DNA of 64,000 bases from Pseudocercospora fijiensis CIRAD86 (Eukaryota; Ascomycota; Dothideomycetes; Mycosphaerellales; Mycosphaerellaceae): the NCBI RefSeq assembly GCF_000340215.1, contig NW_006921533.1, forward strand, positions 311,616-375,615. Direction: 5' to 3'. The notes beneath the pieces are model-generated. The model did no database searches and had not been told where the DNA came from. It saw only the letters and a program-made list of their open reading frames with translations. Both the position numbers and the translations under genes were made by a program. Positions 10,664-21,045 of the stretch are shown piece by piece. Numbering within the stretch: position 1 is the stretch's first letter; the number at the start of each line of letters is the position of its first letter.

Positions 10664-11932
10664 TGGAGCTTCAAGGTCACATCAACCAGACGTGCGGCTC
10701 CGGCTAACGAGATCATCCCACAACTGCCAATGAACCTGCACAGCTCTGACCATCAAAATGCTACTGCTCACCTCCCAAAAACAAAAGCACAACGACAGAA
10801 CGCTGCAAATGCTCTCGGCAGACAGAGACGGGAGCAGAATGGATGGAGTAGGATGAGTCCTCCGCAGAAGAGAACACTAGGACACCAGAGCAAACTGCGC
10901 GATTTCAGCACGGTGGGGGCGGGTCCAAAAATCTTAAAAGGAGGGAAAACCAGAAGGAGGAAAGAAAGAACTACGCGGGAAAGAAGGAAAGTACTACGCA
11001 CCTCTCGCTCCGTTATTAGCACACGTCGACCAGATGCACGCGACGGACCTCGGTGGCTTGGAAGTCGATCAACTTATAGAAGCGAGTCGACTGCAGGTGA
11101 GGTGAGGTGAGGGAGGCAGGAGAGCCCACCGCTATGAGAAGTGCACGGCTTTCGCTATCCAAAAGTTATGAAAAAGATATCGAGTCACACCCACTTCTAC
11201 TATTAAAAATCTACAGCCATACTATTCGAAGCACATAGCTCTATCTACGAAAAAGATATCAAAAAGTTGTGCAAAAGATATTAAAAAGATACGGCTATAC
11301 TATACGAACTATACGCCTTCTACTATCAAAAAGTTATTAAAAAGTTATTAAAAAGTTATTAAAAAGTTATTAAAAAGTTATTAAAAAGATATAGCTATCC
11401 TGTTCGAACTGTATAGCTCCAACTATCAAAAAGTTCTTAAAAATTTATTAAAAAGATACGGCCATGCTATTCGAACTGCACGCCTTCTACTATTGAATCT
11501 ATTCTACCTGATGTGGCTTGCGTGTATAGAACTGAACTTAAAGTCGCTCGAGATGTTTAGCGTAAGTCGAACGTCCGCAGGTGTCATCGAAGCCCTCAGC
11601 CGTTCTGTCGAGTAGAGAAGAAAGATGGTGCTCACGTAAATCGTCAGCCTTGCTTTGGTCCGTCCTCATTAGCAGTGCTGGGTGAATCTGTCCAAGTATC
11701 ATCGTATCCTGTCCTTCTTCAGTAGAAATGGCCCTCGTTTCTTCCTCCACTGTTGGCACACTGCACGGAAATAGACACGAGGTATCACAGACAAAGGAAA
11801 CGCTTTCGAGATCTACGGTTACAAAGCACTCTCTAATACGATCTTGCTCTCCCTGGCGCTTGTATTCTGTTCTGTACAAGTTCGAGCGCTAGAGAACCCG
11901 ACCGCTCATCTCTCCTCGCATCCCCGAGGCTT
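10664..11932. other. Intergenic region with minisatellite
   Basis: This lies between the ends of the methyltransferase gene (+) and ATP2 (-), which converge. It holds the AT-rich minisatellite at 11157-11490. Frames at 10730-11110 and 11538-11879 show no recognisable domain and were not accepted. Confidence 0.5.
11157..11490. repeat. AT-rich minisatellite with nested 11-bp repeat
   Basis: The 11-bp unit AAAAAGTTATT is repeated five times head to tail at 11328-11382. Around it a longer module recurs about three to four times, built from AAAAAGATA, GCTAT, a CTAT(T)CGAACT-like core and CTACTATCAAAAAG. The copies differ mainly by C/T and G/A changes, and CpA/TpG are scarce, which suggests mild RIP. 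Confidence 0.75.
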
Positions 11933-13198
11933 CTATGACTTTTCGAGATCTGCAAGAATCTTCTTACCCTTCTCCTGTGCCTCCTCGAAGTTGCCGACCA
12001 TGTAGAAAGCACCCTCGGGAAGATCGTCACCCTCACCATCCATAATTCTCTTGAACGATGCAATGGTATCCTTGAGCTCGACAAGCTTGCCCTCAATACC
12101 AGTGAAAACCTGAGCGACAGTGACCCCGACACACTCATACGATAGCGTGTANNNNNNNNNNNNNNNNNNNNNNNNNNNNNNNNNNNNNNNNNNNNNNNNN
12201 NNNNNNNNNNNNNNNNNNNNNNNNNNNNNNNNNNNNNNNNNNNNNNNNNNNTGGTATTGCGATCAGCAGATACCAAGTGGATCGGAGCTCTCCGGCATCC
12301 ACCATGGGCCTTGGCGATGTTGTTCTAGCGACGCGTTAGTGGGCGTCAATAAAGGAAGCAAGTGTTGTACATACAATGAGTTCCTGAATGAACACAGTCT
12401 TGCCGACACCGGCACCTCCGAAGAGACCAATCTTACCACCACGGGCGTATGGGGCGAGCAGATCGACGACCTTGATACCAGTGACGAGCACCTCGGCGCT
12501 GGTGGACTGGTCCACGAATGATGGAGCTTCCTGGTGAATGGGTAGCTTCTTCTCGTGCTTGATGGGTCCACGCTCATCAATTGGGTCACCGGTGACGTTG
12601 ATGATACGGCCAAGAGTACCTGGGCCGACTGGAATCATGATGGGGGATCCCGAGTCGGTAGCGGTTTGTCCACGGACGAGACCCTCAGTTCCGTCCATGG
12701 CAATGCATCGAACGACGTTCTCGCCCAAATGTTGCTGCGACCGCATTAGCGCCGCGGTGCTACAGATATATCGGCATCTCATCTTTTACGTACTGCGACC
12801 TCCAGAACGAGCTTCTGACCGCCATTTGTCGTCTCGAGTGCGTTGAGAATGGGTGGGAGCTGTTCACTGCCGAACTTGACTGGGTGTTGTTAGCGATGGC
12901 GTTCTCGGTGGTTTGCTCGGCAGAGCTTTTCCTGGGCGTGCAGAGGGCGAAGAGGGCGCATACCGTCGACGACGGCACCAATGACCTGGTGGACCTTTCC
13001 GTCCTTGGCCGAGTCGGTGCTGGCGAAGCGCTGGGAGATGGCGGGCGCAAAGGCCTTTGGTTGCCATGCTTTCGATACTGGCTTGCCGAATGGACGGGCG
13101 CTGCGAGCAAACCTGGCGACGCCGCTGCGGAGGGTCAGTGTCGGGGTCCAATGGCTGGCCAAATGCATTTGCCGTGATGGAACTCACTTCTTCAGCAT
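11933..13198 (-). CDS. ATP2: Mitochondrial ATP synthase F1 beta subunit, interrupted by assembly gap
   Basis: Catalytic beta subunit of F1-ATPase in the mitochondrial matrix. Upstream exons are 13198-13188, 13124-12964, 12879-12794, 12734-12375 and one starting at 12324; together they give about 215 residues. They include a presequence ([18 protein letters not shown]), the start of the beta-barrel domain ([14 protein letters not shown]) and the P-loop [15 protein letters not shown], continued by NNIAKAHGG. The C-terminus ([14 protein letters not shown] ... [10 protein letters not shown]) is at about 12118-11933. From family length, some 240 residues in the middle, with most nucleotide-binding residues, fall in the gap. 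The bases flanking the Ns do not encode conserved beta sequence, so this is an incomplete assembly, not evidence for a broken gene. Confidence 0.95.
12152..12251. other. Assembly gap of 100 Ns
   Basis: Exactly 100 Ns, the usual placeholder for a gap of unknown size. Conserved ATP2 coding sequence stops at about 12298 on one side and about 12120 on the other, leaving roughly 30-46 bp on each side unrelated to the gene. Confidence 0.99.
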
Positions 13199-13701
13199 CT
13201 TGGCGGATGGTCGGAGTGTTGATGGGAGGGGAGATGGTGTCTGATGGACTGTGAAGGCCTGCTGTTGAAGCTCTCCGAGTGCTCCTTCGAGAAGCAAAAG
13301 CTTCGAGACGGAAGCTTCCGCGTCGGCTGAGATCGGGAGAGACCTGCTCAAATTCGCTTCTCACTCTTCTTCACTTCACAACAACAATCAATCTTGGGAC
13401 AAGAAGTCACGTTCGCAGTGAGCACCCTTTCATCTTTATATGTTGTGGAAATTGGTCAAGGTGTAGTGGCTGTTACGCGGGTGTTGACTACAGTGAAAGC
13501 ACACGGACCCTCCAGCCTGAAGCGGTGCACCTGATGAAAAGAGGTGGCACCATCACAACGAGTTTGGTAAAGACCTTGAAAAATCACTCACCGGTGAAGT
13601 GGCTTTGGCAATCTTTCAGCAAATTCGGGACGTCCAGCTTGCCGATCTGCCTACATGCTTCGTTACAGTCAAGACTACATGTCTCAAGCGGCTATATGCA
13701 T
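13199..13701. other. Intergenic region: ATP2 promoter and expansin 3' flank
   Basis: Both neighbours are on the minus strand. The region should hold the ATP2 5' UTR and promoter next to 13198 and the expansin terminator near 13700. No gene is seen. Confidence 0.5.
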
Positions 13702-14448
13702 CTAGTAGTTCCCGGAAGCGGCCTGCGAGTTCCCTCCCGTAACAGAAATGCCCTTGACGATAACTTGATCTCCATCGATGCTCTCGACCTTCACAGCAAC
13801 AGTGTCACTTCCTGTTCCGGAGCTCAATTCGAAGAAGTTGTAGTCTTTACGACTCAAACCACTGGTCCAGGTAGAGCCTCCATCGGAACTGACTTGTAGG
13901 TCTGCAGTGCGCTGGAACTTGTAAGCAGATGCATTCTCGGCCGGTGAAGTATGCTTGATTACCTTGTTGCCATTGACGACTTGCGCAGAGAACCAATTGG
14001 CGGAAACTCCCTCTTTCATGTGGACCCCAAGGGCGCTCGAGATGGGACAGTCGACATAGTCCCAGGTCACGTCAATGACACCTTTGCTTGCATCCGCGAG
14101 CTCGGCGAAAGCATCCTCGAACAGATCCAGGTGGTTTGTGCCACAGCCGGGACACTGGTCCACGACCTGTCGATTGTCAACCAAATCCAACAGTTTCCTC
14201 TGGACTTTGCTACTCACCATGGCAGTAATGCTGTTTCCATCAGGGCCAGTGACTTTGACGCAGCCTCCACAAGCTTCGCTGCCATCCCAGTTGCTGTCGC
14301 TCAAGGCGGTACCATAGATTCCGGAAGGAATGGTGTAGGTCGAGAAAGAGCACATGCCGCCCTGGACGTTACCGCCATAGAATGTTGCTTCGCCTGAGAG
14401 GGCCACGGCTGAGGCGACCAAAGTCGACAGAAGCGTGAAAGAGAGCAT
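13702..14448 (-). CDS. Secreted bacterial-type expansin (EXLX-like)
   Basis: Expansins loosen plant cell wall polysaccharides without hydrolysis. An N-terminal signal peptide (MLSFTLLSTLVASAVALS) precedes a six-strand double-psi beta-barrel domain with ATFYGG, ACGGCVKVTGPDG and VVDQCPGCGTNHLDLF. A C-terminal beta-sandwich (CBM63-like) follows, with SANWFSAQVVNGNKVIK and DGGSTWTSGLSRKDYNFFE. The unspliced frame is open, but 14217-14167 is a 51-bp intron (GTGAGT...GACAG) whose 17 codons interrupt a conserved block. Removing it joins ITAM to VVDQCPGCG and gives 231 residues, the usual size for this family. The substrate, probably plant or fungal wall glycans, is inferred. The family is widespread in plant-associated bacteria and fungi. 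Confidence 0.9.
   Translation of the reverse strand: MLSFTLLSTLVASAVALSGEATFYGGNVQGGMCSFSTYTIPSGIYGTALSDSNWDGSEACGGCVKVTGPDGNSITAMVSSKVQRKLLDLVDNRQVVDQCPGCGTNHLDLFEDAFAELADASKGVIDVTWDYVDCPISSALGVHMKEGVSANWFSAQVVNGNKVIKHTSPAENASAYKFQRTADLQVSSDGGSTWTSGLSRKDYNFFELSSGTGSDTVAVKVESIDGDQVIVKGISVTGGNSQAASGNY
14167..14217 (-). other. In-frame intron without stop codon
   Basis: The 51-bp intron of the expansin-like gene has donor GTGAGT, a TTGAC branch-like element and acceptor GACAG. It is a multiple of three and contains no stop, so it can be mistaken for coding sequence. The family alignment at VVDQCPGCG argues that it is removed. Confidence 0.8.
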
Positions 14449-15390
14449 CTTGGCAGAAGATTTTGTGCTGACAAGAATGGTATGGATAAAAGAATGACTT
14501 TCGTGATGAGATTGAGTAGCAAGCGTCGAGCTGCGTGTGAATTCAAGACTGGAATATCAAAGGAGTGACAGATGTTGTAAAATGAGAAGGGGCCATACCT
14601 GCCTATTTGCTGCTGCAGTAATGAAGCCGTCACCATCAATATTAAGAGGTATTCATATGGGTGCGGACCAGAACGTGGTCCATCCAATGAAAAGAGCCTT
14701 TCATGTGGGCTTGGTAAGGATCCAAGGTATCAGCTTTATACAGGCGACGGTCCTCAACGCCATGTGTAGCGGGAGCTTTGCAATGTTTCATGTTGTCGTG
14801 CAAACCAGATCTCCGTACGTGTGCTTCAGATGAGCTTGCGTCCAAGACATACACGCATGCGTGGGATATATGACTCTGACTCTGGAAGGAAGTGAAGTGC
14901 TGTTGGTGCGAGTGTTTCGGAGAGCGCCCCTCTTGAGAAGTATTGTTGCACTGTGCAGTGAGGTCTAAGGCCCATCGGATTGAAAGGAGAAGAAATTGCA
15001 TGAGCTCATATGCACCTGGACTCCTCTTTCAAGAAGGGGCGGTTTTTGCGAGCGTAGCGGAAAGCGGTGCGTGTTGCGCCAGAGCTTGCTACAGAGCGAC
15101 CTTCTTGAGCATTGTTCCCGTGGTCATTATTATTTCTAAGGCCTCCATGTCAACTGTCAAGGCAGTGGGAGTGATGACGATGCAGTCCCGAGAGGTTTGT
15201 TGTGTTGAGGATGGTGAGTCCAGTTCAGTTTGTGGCTGAGAGTTGATGCCTGAGGCCTGATGGCTAGCTCTGGCTCCGCGTGTGCAGCGGACCTCGCAGC
15301 TAGGACTTACAGTACAGAAGAATGAGCTGCTAGAGACTCCACGAGCAATTTGCTCCGACATGAGCAAGGCGAAAGAAGGTTCACCACAGT
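14449..15390. promoter_or_regulatory. Divergent intergenic region, expansin / FAR11
   Basis: A 942-bp region between two divergent start codons; it must contain both promoters. Short open frames lack domains. Nothing specific can be assigned. Confidence 0.45.
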
Positions 15391-18300
15391 ATGGACGAGG
15401 TGGAGAATCCAGATCTGCCAGCTGCCGGCGAGTCGAGTCCCACACTCAGACCGATAGTCGACGAAGATGATGGGAGCAACGACGGTGCAATGGAGAGTTT
15501 CCAGGCACCAGTAGACACAGCAGAAGCTGAGGTAGTGATCGGGACTGGCGAGACGGACGTGAAGCCTGCTCTGCCAGCATCGAGAGCAGCAGTTCCGGTT
15601 CCCGTGCGACCTCCATTGGAGCGAGAACATTCCGTTCCTCCCCCTTCACAACCTCCGCCAGCACTGGCCGCACAACCATCAGACCCGCCCGACTTCTCAG
15701 AACAAGCCCCGGACAGCTTGACCCTTGCCGATCTCAAGCGCATACGAAACAGCTTTCCGAATCCCCAAATCCCGCAGAAGCAGCAGCTGCTTGAAGACGA
15801 GAAAGTGTATGATTTCGACTACCGCGATTCACAGTCCTTTCCGGTGGAGCTTGAAGAATGGTTCAGCTACAGCGAGCAAGAAGAGTTCAACTTGCGCATA
15901 TGCAAGACCAAATTCAACGACGAATGGAGGGCGACTGAAGAAGGAAAGTCAGATTGGCTTGATGTCACTGAGGATGCACGCAGAGCGTTCACGAAGAAAT
16001 GGATCGAGGTGCTGCAGAACCCAAACGAGGTTGAGCCAGCAGACATCACGCTGGCGCTCATGATTTTGACATATATTGGTTTGGGTGTCTGGGAAGAGAC
16101 GGCAGGGCGACAAGAGGGCTGCGCGTTGGAAGACCTGTTTCCAAACAGTTCATTCGGAGGGTCACGTCTGGATGAATACGGCTCTTCTAGCTTGCAAGTG
16201 CAATGGATCCTTGCTATGGTCGACACGCTCCACTCATGCGATGGACTGAAAACGATTTACGACACCTTGAGAAGTGTGTGCGAAAGTGACTTCCAGAGCA
16301 TCCCGCCGGAATTGTTATCCCGTAATGAGAATCAACCGCGAAGAGGCGACGAGAGCTTGGAGTTGTGGTGCTGTCTAACCCTCATGTACCTCTTCGTGGA
16401 AGTCTCCAGGACTGTAGGAAACAGCCAGGCGTTGAGGCAAGACGTTCTAGCACTGGAGCCCAACTTCCTCAACTACCTCACCCAAATCGTGGCTCGACTT
16501 CGCTGGGATGAGTGCGCGCCCATTCCTCTTACCAAGATGCTGCTTCTGTCGTGGAAGACCATCCTGGTATCATTTGGCGGTCTCAAGGACGTTGAACATG
16601 TCAAATCATCTCTGCGAGACACGAAGGAGGAGGAGCAACAAGATGCTCGTGGTCAGCCTGTCATCACAGCATCACCTTTGGACTACCACCTCTTTCGCCA
16701 GGAAATCAGTTCCAAGTATCCCGCCTATCAGCCGCCGCCTCCATTGTTCCCTCTGGAACCGGAGAACAACACGATTTTGCCTCCGCTGAAGCATCGCAGG
16801 CCGAGTTATGCTGCTTCTATCGACACGGCGCATACGGGAGCACCAGCAGTCGGGACTGGATCGATTATGCATCAGCCCATTCACATTGCTACTCCCGCTC
16901 CATCGCCACCACCATCTCCCGGGGGTCCTGGCAAGGCGGGAAAGAAGCAAAACTACCAGACGAATCAAATGTTTCCATTTCTCTACCCGCCTCTCGATGC
17001 CAGTAGCAACGACCTCGGAGGGAAGGGAAGCACGGAAGTGCAGGACGCGCTCGTGGGTCGGAAGTGGGAAGGTGTAGACATCCCAACTAGCATCCTTGAG
17101 GCCGCAGAATTGTTCGCCAAACGAATGAGAGCAACCAGAGCTATGAAACAATTGTGGGAAGCGCGCGTCGATTTCATGAAGCAAGAACGTGGATGGAAGA
17201 ATCCCGACGACAGCATACCCGACGATGATGTGGATGATTTTGAGCTTGTGCCGGAACCCGCGCCACAGGAAACAGCTGAGCAGGGCCAGCCAGAAGCGCA
17301 GACCGACGAACAAAAACGACTGTCCAGGGTCAACAACTACTACCGAGACTCGTTGCCGCATCTTCAGAGCGTAGTCATAGTGTTGCTGAAAGCTGTGCTG
17401 CAGAACGTGACTGACCTCGTTACTAAGAACAACGGGCAAAATGGTCTTCAAGCCGGCATACAGTTCAACGACGCCAATGGTATTAATGGAACCAAGCCGC
17501 TGGAAAATGGCATCAACGGTCACGGCGATAGCATTGAGAACACCATGGAAGAACTTGACAAACAGCGATCGCAAGAGATTGCAGCCAAGGCATTGAGTGC
17601 CATACTACTTCTTCTCCTGAAGTGGTTCAAAGTATCGCATATTCTCCAATACGAGTACATGACTCAGTTACTACTGGATTCTAACTACGTCCCGTTAATA
17701 CTGAAGTTATGGCAAACTCAGGAGATTGGACGGGCCTGTCACTTCCGACTTGAACGAGAAGACAAGAACTTCTTCTACTTCTGCCAAGTCAACTCTCGCA
17801 ACAAACGTCCTCCCAATCCCTCAAACCCAGACCCCAACGATGCCCTGAGGGAAGATTCCGAAGACGAAGCCGCCCCACCACCCATAAAACTCAAACGCGA
17901 CTCAACCGACCAAATCCTCTCTCCCACAATGGACTCCCTCGACTTCACGCACCCCCCAGAAATCGACGAACTCGGCTACCCCCTCACCCCCCTCCCGCTC
18001 ACCCCCCTAAAAACCTATTCCTACCGCAACATCTCCACCTCAATCAACTACCTCCGCATCCTCCAAAAACTCACCCGCCGAAAAACCCACCGCGCCCTCC
18101 TCCTCGTCAGCTACAAATCCTCCAACCACCTCAAGAAAACCCTCAAAATCCCCCTCCATCTCCTAAGATACTACACCCTCAAACTCTTCAAATCCCAAGT
18201 CCCCTTCTGCGGGCGAAAATGGCGCCAATCCAACATGAAAATCATCACAGCCGTCTGGCTCTCCGTGCCCGCCGAGCTCCGCGATGATTGGCTGTCAGGG

Positions 18301-18630
18301 GGCGGGGGAGGGATGGGTGGAGCCTGCGTCGGCGACGTCGACGGCACGGTGGAAGACGCACTACCTCTGGAACAGAGTCTTCGCGCGTTGACGCATTGGT
18401 GGAATGTGAAAAATTTCGGGCCCGTGATGGGCGTGGAGGATCCGCGGAAGTTTTTCGACGAGGAGATGGATTTTTTTGCGCGCGAGTTGGAGAAGATGGA
18501 GGTGGAGGAGGGGTTGGGGAGGAGGGAGATGATGGTGGAGGAGCAGCAGCAGCAGCAGATGAATGGTGAGGGGGAGGAGGTGGTGGGACTGGAGGAGGGG
18601 GGGTGGCAGGGGCCTATGGAAGGGTATTAG
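15391..18630 (+). CDS. FAR11: Far11/STRIP-family subunit of the STRIPAK complex
   Basis: STRIPAK is a phosphatase-kinase scaffold that controls hyphal fusion, sexual development and cell-cycle arrest; the fungal member is Far11, HAM-2 or PRO22. This single-exon gene of 1,079 residues has an acidic, Pro-rich N-terminus, then the N1221 domain from about residue 108 (LADLKRIRNSFPNPQIPQKQ, YDFDYRDSQSFPVELEEWFS). The Far11/STRP C-terminal domain spans about 540-1000 (FPFLYPPLDASSNDLGGKGS, HILQYEYMTQLLLDSNYVPL, CHFRLEREDKNFFYFCQVNS). The C-terminus ends in an acidic Glu/Gly-rich tail with a QQQQQ run. The length fits the family. Codon choice changes abruptly near 18280 from A/C-ending to G/T-ending codons. 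Confidence 0.93.
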   Translation: MDEVENPDLPAAGESSPTLRPIVDEDDGSNDGAMESFQAPVDTAEAEVVIGTGETDVKPALPASRAAVPVPVRPPLEREHSVPPPSQPPPALAAQPSDPPDFSEQAPDSLTLADLKRIRNSFPNPQIPQKQQLLEDEKVYDFDYRDSQSFPVELEEWFSYSEQEEFNLRICKTKFNDEWRATEEGKSDWLDVTEDARRAFTKKWIEVLQNPNEVEPADITLALMILTYIGLGVWEETAGRQEGCALEDLFPNSSFGGSRLDEYGSSSLQVQWILAMVDTLHSCDGLKTIYDTLRSVCESDFQSIPPELLSRNENQPRRGDESLELWCCLTLMYLFVEVSRTVGNSQALRQDVLALEPNFLNYLTQIVARLRWDECAPIPLTKMLLLSWKTILVSFGGLKDVEHVKSSLRDTKEEEQQDARGQPVITASPLDYHLFRQEISSKYPAYQPPPPLFPLEPENNTILPPLKHRRPSYAASIDTAHTGAPAVGTGSIMHQPIHIATPAPSPPPSPGGPGKAGKKQNYQTNQMFPFLYPPLDASSNDLGGKGSTEVQDALVGRKWEGVDIPTSILEAAELFAKRMRATRAMKQLWEARVDFMKQERGWKNPDDSIPDDDVDDFELVPEPAPQETAEQGQPEAQTDEQKRLSRVNNYYRDSLPHLQSVVIVLLKAVLQNVTDLVTKNNGQNGLQAGIQFNDANGINGTKPLENGINGHGDSIENTMEELDKQRSQEIAAKALSAILLLLLKWFKVSHILQYEYMTQLLLDSNYVPLILKLWQTQEIGRACHFRLEREDKNFFYFCQVNSRNKRPPNPSNPDPNDALREDSEDEAAPPPIKLKRDSTDQILSPTMDSLDFTHPPEIDELGYPLTPLPLTPLKTYSYRNISTSINYLRILQKLTRRKTHRALLLVSYKSSNHLKKTLKIPLHLLRYYTLKLFKSQVPFCGRKWRQSNMKIITAVWLSVPAELRDDWLSGGGGGMGGACVGDVDGTVEDALPLEQSLRALTHWWNVKNFGPVMGVEDPRKFFDEEMDFFARELEKMEVEEGLGRREMMVEEQQQQQMNGEGEEVVGLEEGGWQGPMEGY

Positions 18631-19505
18631 TTAGTGGAGATAGATAGATAGATAGGAGGACGGGCTCTTCCTATAGAATTAATACCCTTGGACTGCCTTC
18701 GTACTTCACCGTATGTATCCATACGCAAAGCTACTAGTAGTACTCGTTCATTCCCCAACACAAGAATCTCTCGCTCATAGTAAGTAAGTAAGTAGGGTAG
18801 TAGTCAAGTAGAACTTTAGAAAATTTCAAAAAAAAAATCAAGGGACACACACATAAAGCTTGCATTCGAAGAATCTAGTAACGTCAAGTATCTCCCTTCC
18901 TTCTCCCATCTCCCAACTCCATCTCTCTCCATCCCATCCCATCCTATCCCATCCCATTCAATCCACACACACCTACACATCGATCCATCGACCACCCCGC
19001 TACCTACCCAAGATCCCACCATTAAGACCTTCAAATTTTTCTCGCGATGACGCCCACCACCACCACCACCACCACAACCCTGCCTATGAGAGGGGAAAAA
19101 AAAAACAAGTAAAATCGAGGCTTTGATTTCCCCCCTTCTTTCCCTTTCCGATTCTCATCTTTGCCATTGCCTGTAGTAGCAGCAGTAGTAGTAGTAGTAA
19201 TAGATAGATAGAAGCTGGAACATTTGTATAACAAATAAGATAGAAAAAAAAACCCCTAAACCCGCTAGAAATGCAACAACAACAACAACACTCCAAAAAA
19301 AACAGCAAATACCCCATCCCATCCATCCCATCCCATCCCATCCAGCCAGCCAGGAAAAAAAAATTGATGTCGTGTTGCTTGCTCTTTCCAAGACAGATGA
19401 ACGAGAAGAAAAAAACAGGGATTTGAGGGCGTCGCGTATGTAAAAGCATTCAATCGTGTGCTAAGAATATGGCAGAGAATCGCTTGATATGTAGCGCAGA
19501 TTAGA
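18631..19505. repeat. Intergenic microsatellite-rich region
   Basis: Convergent gap between FAR11 (+) and the next minus-strand gene. It contains GATA tetranucleotides just after FAR11, CCCAT-type pentamers at about 18928-18960 and again at 19312-19342, CCACCA at 19050-19075, AAC triplets at 19272-19292 and several A-runs. No gene is seen. Confidence 0.6.
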
Positions 19506-20999
19506 TCAAGAGTGGAAGAGATCCCATGCGCGTTCACAAAGTCGTAGAAATTCGGCCCTCTTGTCGGCATTGGACATGTTTGCTCGCCAGTCTTCTTCTT
19601 CTTCGTCATCTGATCCACGCACGGCAAATGTCGCTCGTTTCGGTTCGGAGCGGTTGTAGGCGGATGGTGGACTGCCATTGTCACGCTCGTACTCATCTCG
19701 AGCTCGTCTACGCCCATTCATTGATTGAGTTCGGGCGAGAATGTCTGGTCGGGAGTCGCGGTGATGCTGTGAAGCCTGCTGAGCGCCACCTGCTGATTGC
19801 TGATGTCCAGATGCTGGCATTGGAGAGGGTGGTGTGGGTGGTTGCACTCCTCCATAATGAACTACCTTTGGCATCAAGTCATCCCGACCTCCAGACAGAC
19901 CTTGAACTGCTTCCTCTGCCGACCGGAATCGTTCTCGGGCGCTGAGTGGAGGATGGTGTGATAGTTGCGCGAAGCCAGGTGACGGTACAGGCGGTGGGAC
20001 GTTTGAATGCGATGAATGTCCAGGTGAGTTGTTGTTGGGGTGTCGTGGTGCGTCGAGTCGATCATTGGCGAAGACGTCCGAGATTGGAGGTAGTCGGTTG
20101 TTCGTTTGTGTGGCAGGAAGGTGGTGTATATGACTCGTTTGACTCAAGCCACTCGGACCATGCTGAGCATGACGTGAAGAGGGATATTCTCCAGGTCGGA
20201 GTCCAGTGAACGTTTGATGTAGAGGTGCCGACTGTATCACTCTGTCGTGGGCAAATTGGGAAGCATTCGGGGCGGCAATTGACAGGCCGGGGGGTGGTCC
20301 CTTTCTTTTCGAAGTACTCGGGGTCCGCATGCCAGTCGATACGCCAAAAAGAGTGTTATCTTGTGTTCGTGGTCCGTCTGCTGTGTCGTTCCCACTCGAT
20401 GATTTCCCACCCTTCTGCCTCGCCTCGATAATCATACGTTGCTGGTCTCGTACATCCATACTCCGCTGAAGCTGTTCCCGCATACTCGGATCATTGGTCT
20501 GAAAGCCAGGCGATAAGCAAGCAAGGCCAACATCTTGGATGTGCAGGCCGGCAGAGTCCCGAGACCTGAGCGGGGCGGAGGTTTGTGAGGTCTGTGGTGC
20601 ACGGCCGGCGGATGTGGACATGCTCGAGGACAGATCCAGCCTCTTTGGTCGTGGTCGCGCTGAAGACAGAGCTGGTGAGCCCGGCTCCTTCTTCACCTTG
20701 ATCATGGGCGGTATCCCGTTTGGTCGCCTGCGCTGGGTTAGTGTGTCACGGAAGCATGAAGGAGGGGCCACGCACGAAACCGGCGAGCTCTTGCCATTCG
20801 AATTGGAGCGCTCTACTCTCGGTCTGCTCTCGTCACTCGGCGATGCATTGCTTCGGGCTCGTTTGGCGGCAGGCTCGTGGATGGATGCCGAGGTAGGTGT
20901 TGAGGCGGAAGGGGCAATGGCTGTGAAGTGGCGCGGTGACACACGCTCAACAGAGGGCGGGAGCGTGGTCGACGGTGCTGTTGCCACGGCGGTGGACAT
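19506..20999 (-). CDS. Disordered, probably nuclear protein of unknown function
   Basis: I do not recognise the family. I start at 20999 (MSTAVATAPS); the frame extends upstream to 21227, but that part includes a 6-bp tandem repeat and is more like 5' UTR. A 48-bp intron at about 20773-20726 (donor GTGCGT, branch CACTAAC, acceptor GCGCAG) is in frame and stop-free; removing it gives SSPVSRPNGIPPMIKVKKEP. The protein, about 480 residues, is mostly Ser, Pro, Gln and His. The most conserved-looking parts are KKEPGSP, KGPPPGLSIAAPN followed by DRVIQSAPLHQTFTGLRPGE, and a C-terminal acidic-helical segment (DDEEEEDWRANMSNADKRAE). A basic PAAKRAR stretch could be a nuclear localisation signal. A transcriptional role would be guesswork. 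Confidence 0.7.
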   Translation of the reverse strand: MSTAVATAPSTTLPPSVERVSPRHFTAIAPSASTPTSASIHEPAAKRARSNASPSDESRPRVERSNSNGKSSPVSCVAPPSCFRDTLTQRRRPNGIPPMIKVKKEPGSPALSSARPRPKRLDLSSSMSTSAGRAPQTSQTSAPLRSRDSAGLHIQDVGLACLSPGFQTNDPSMREQLQRSMDVRDQQRMIIEARQKGGKSSSGNDTADGPRTQDNTLFGVSTGMRTPSTSKRKGPPPGLSIAAPNASQFAHDRVIQSAPLHQTFTGLRPGEYPSSRHAQHGPSGLSQTSHIHHLPATQTNNRLPPISDVFANDRLDAPRHPNNNSPGHSSHSNVPPPVPSPGFAQLSHHPPLSARERFRSAEEAVQGLSGGRDDLMPKVVHYGGVQPPTPPSPMPASGHQQSAGGAQQASQHHRDSRPDILARTQSMNGRRRARDEYERDNGSPPSAYNRSEPKRATFAVRGSDDEEEEDWRANMSNADKRAEFLRLCERAWDLFHS

Positions 21000-21007
21000 G
21001 GCGAAGA

Positions 21008-21045
<38 letters not shown>

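Noticed and set aside
16672..17574. A 300-residue minus-strand frame inside FAR11
   Set aside because: It is antisense to a clearly conserved coding region, with no domain of its own.
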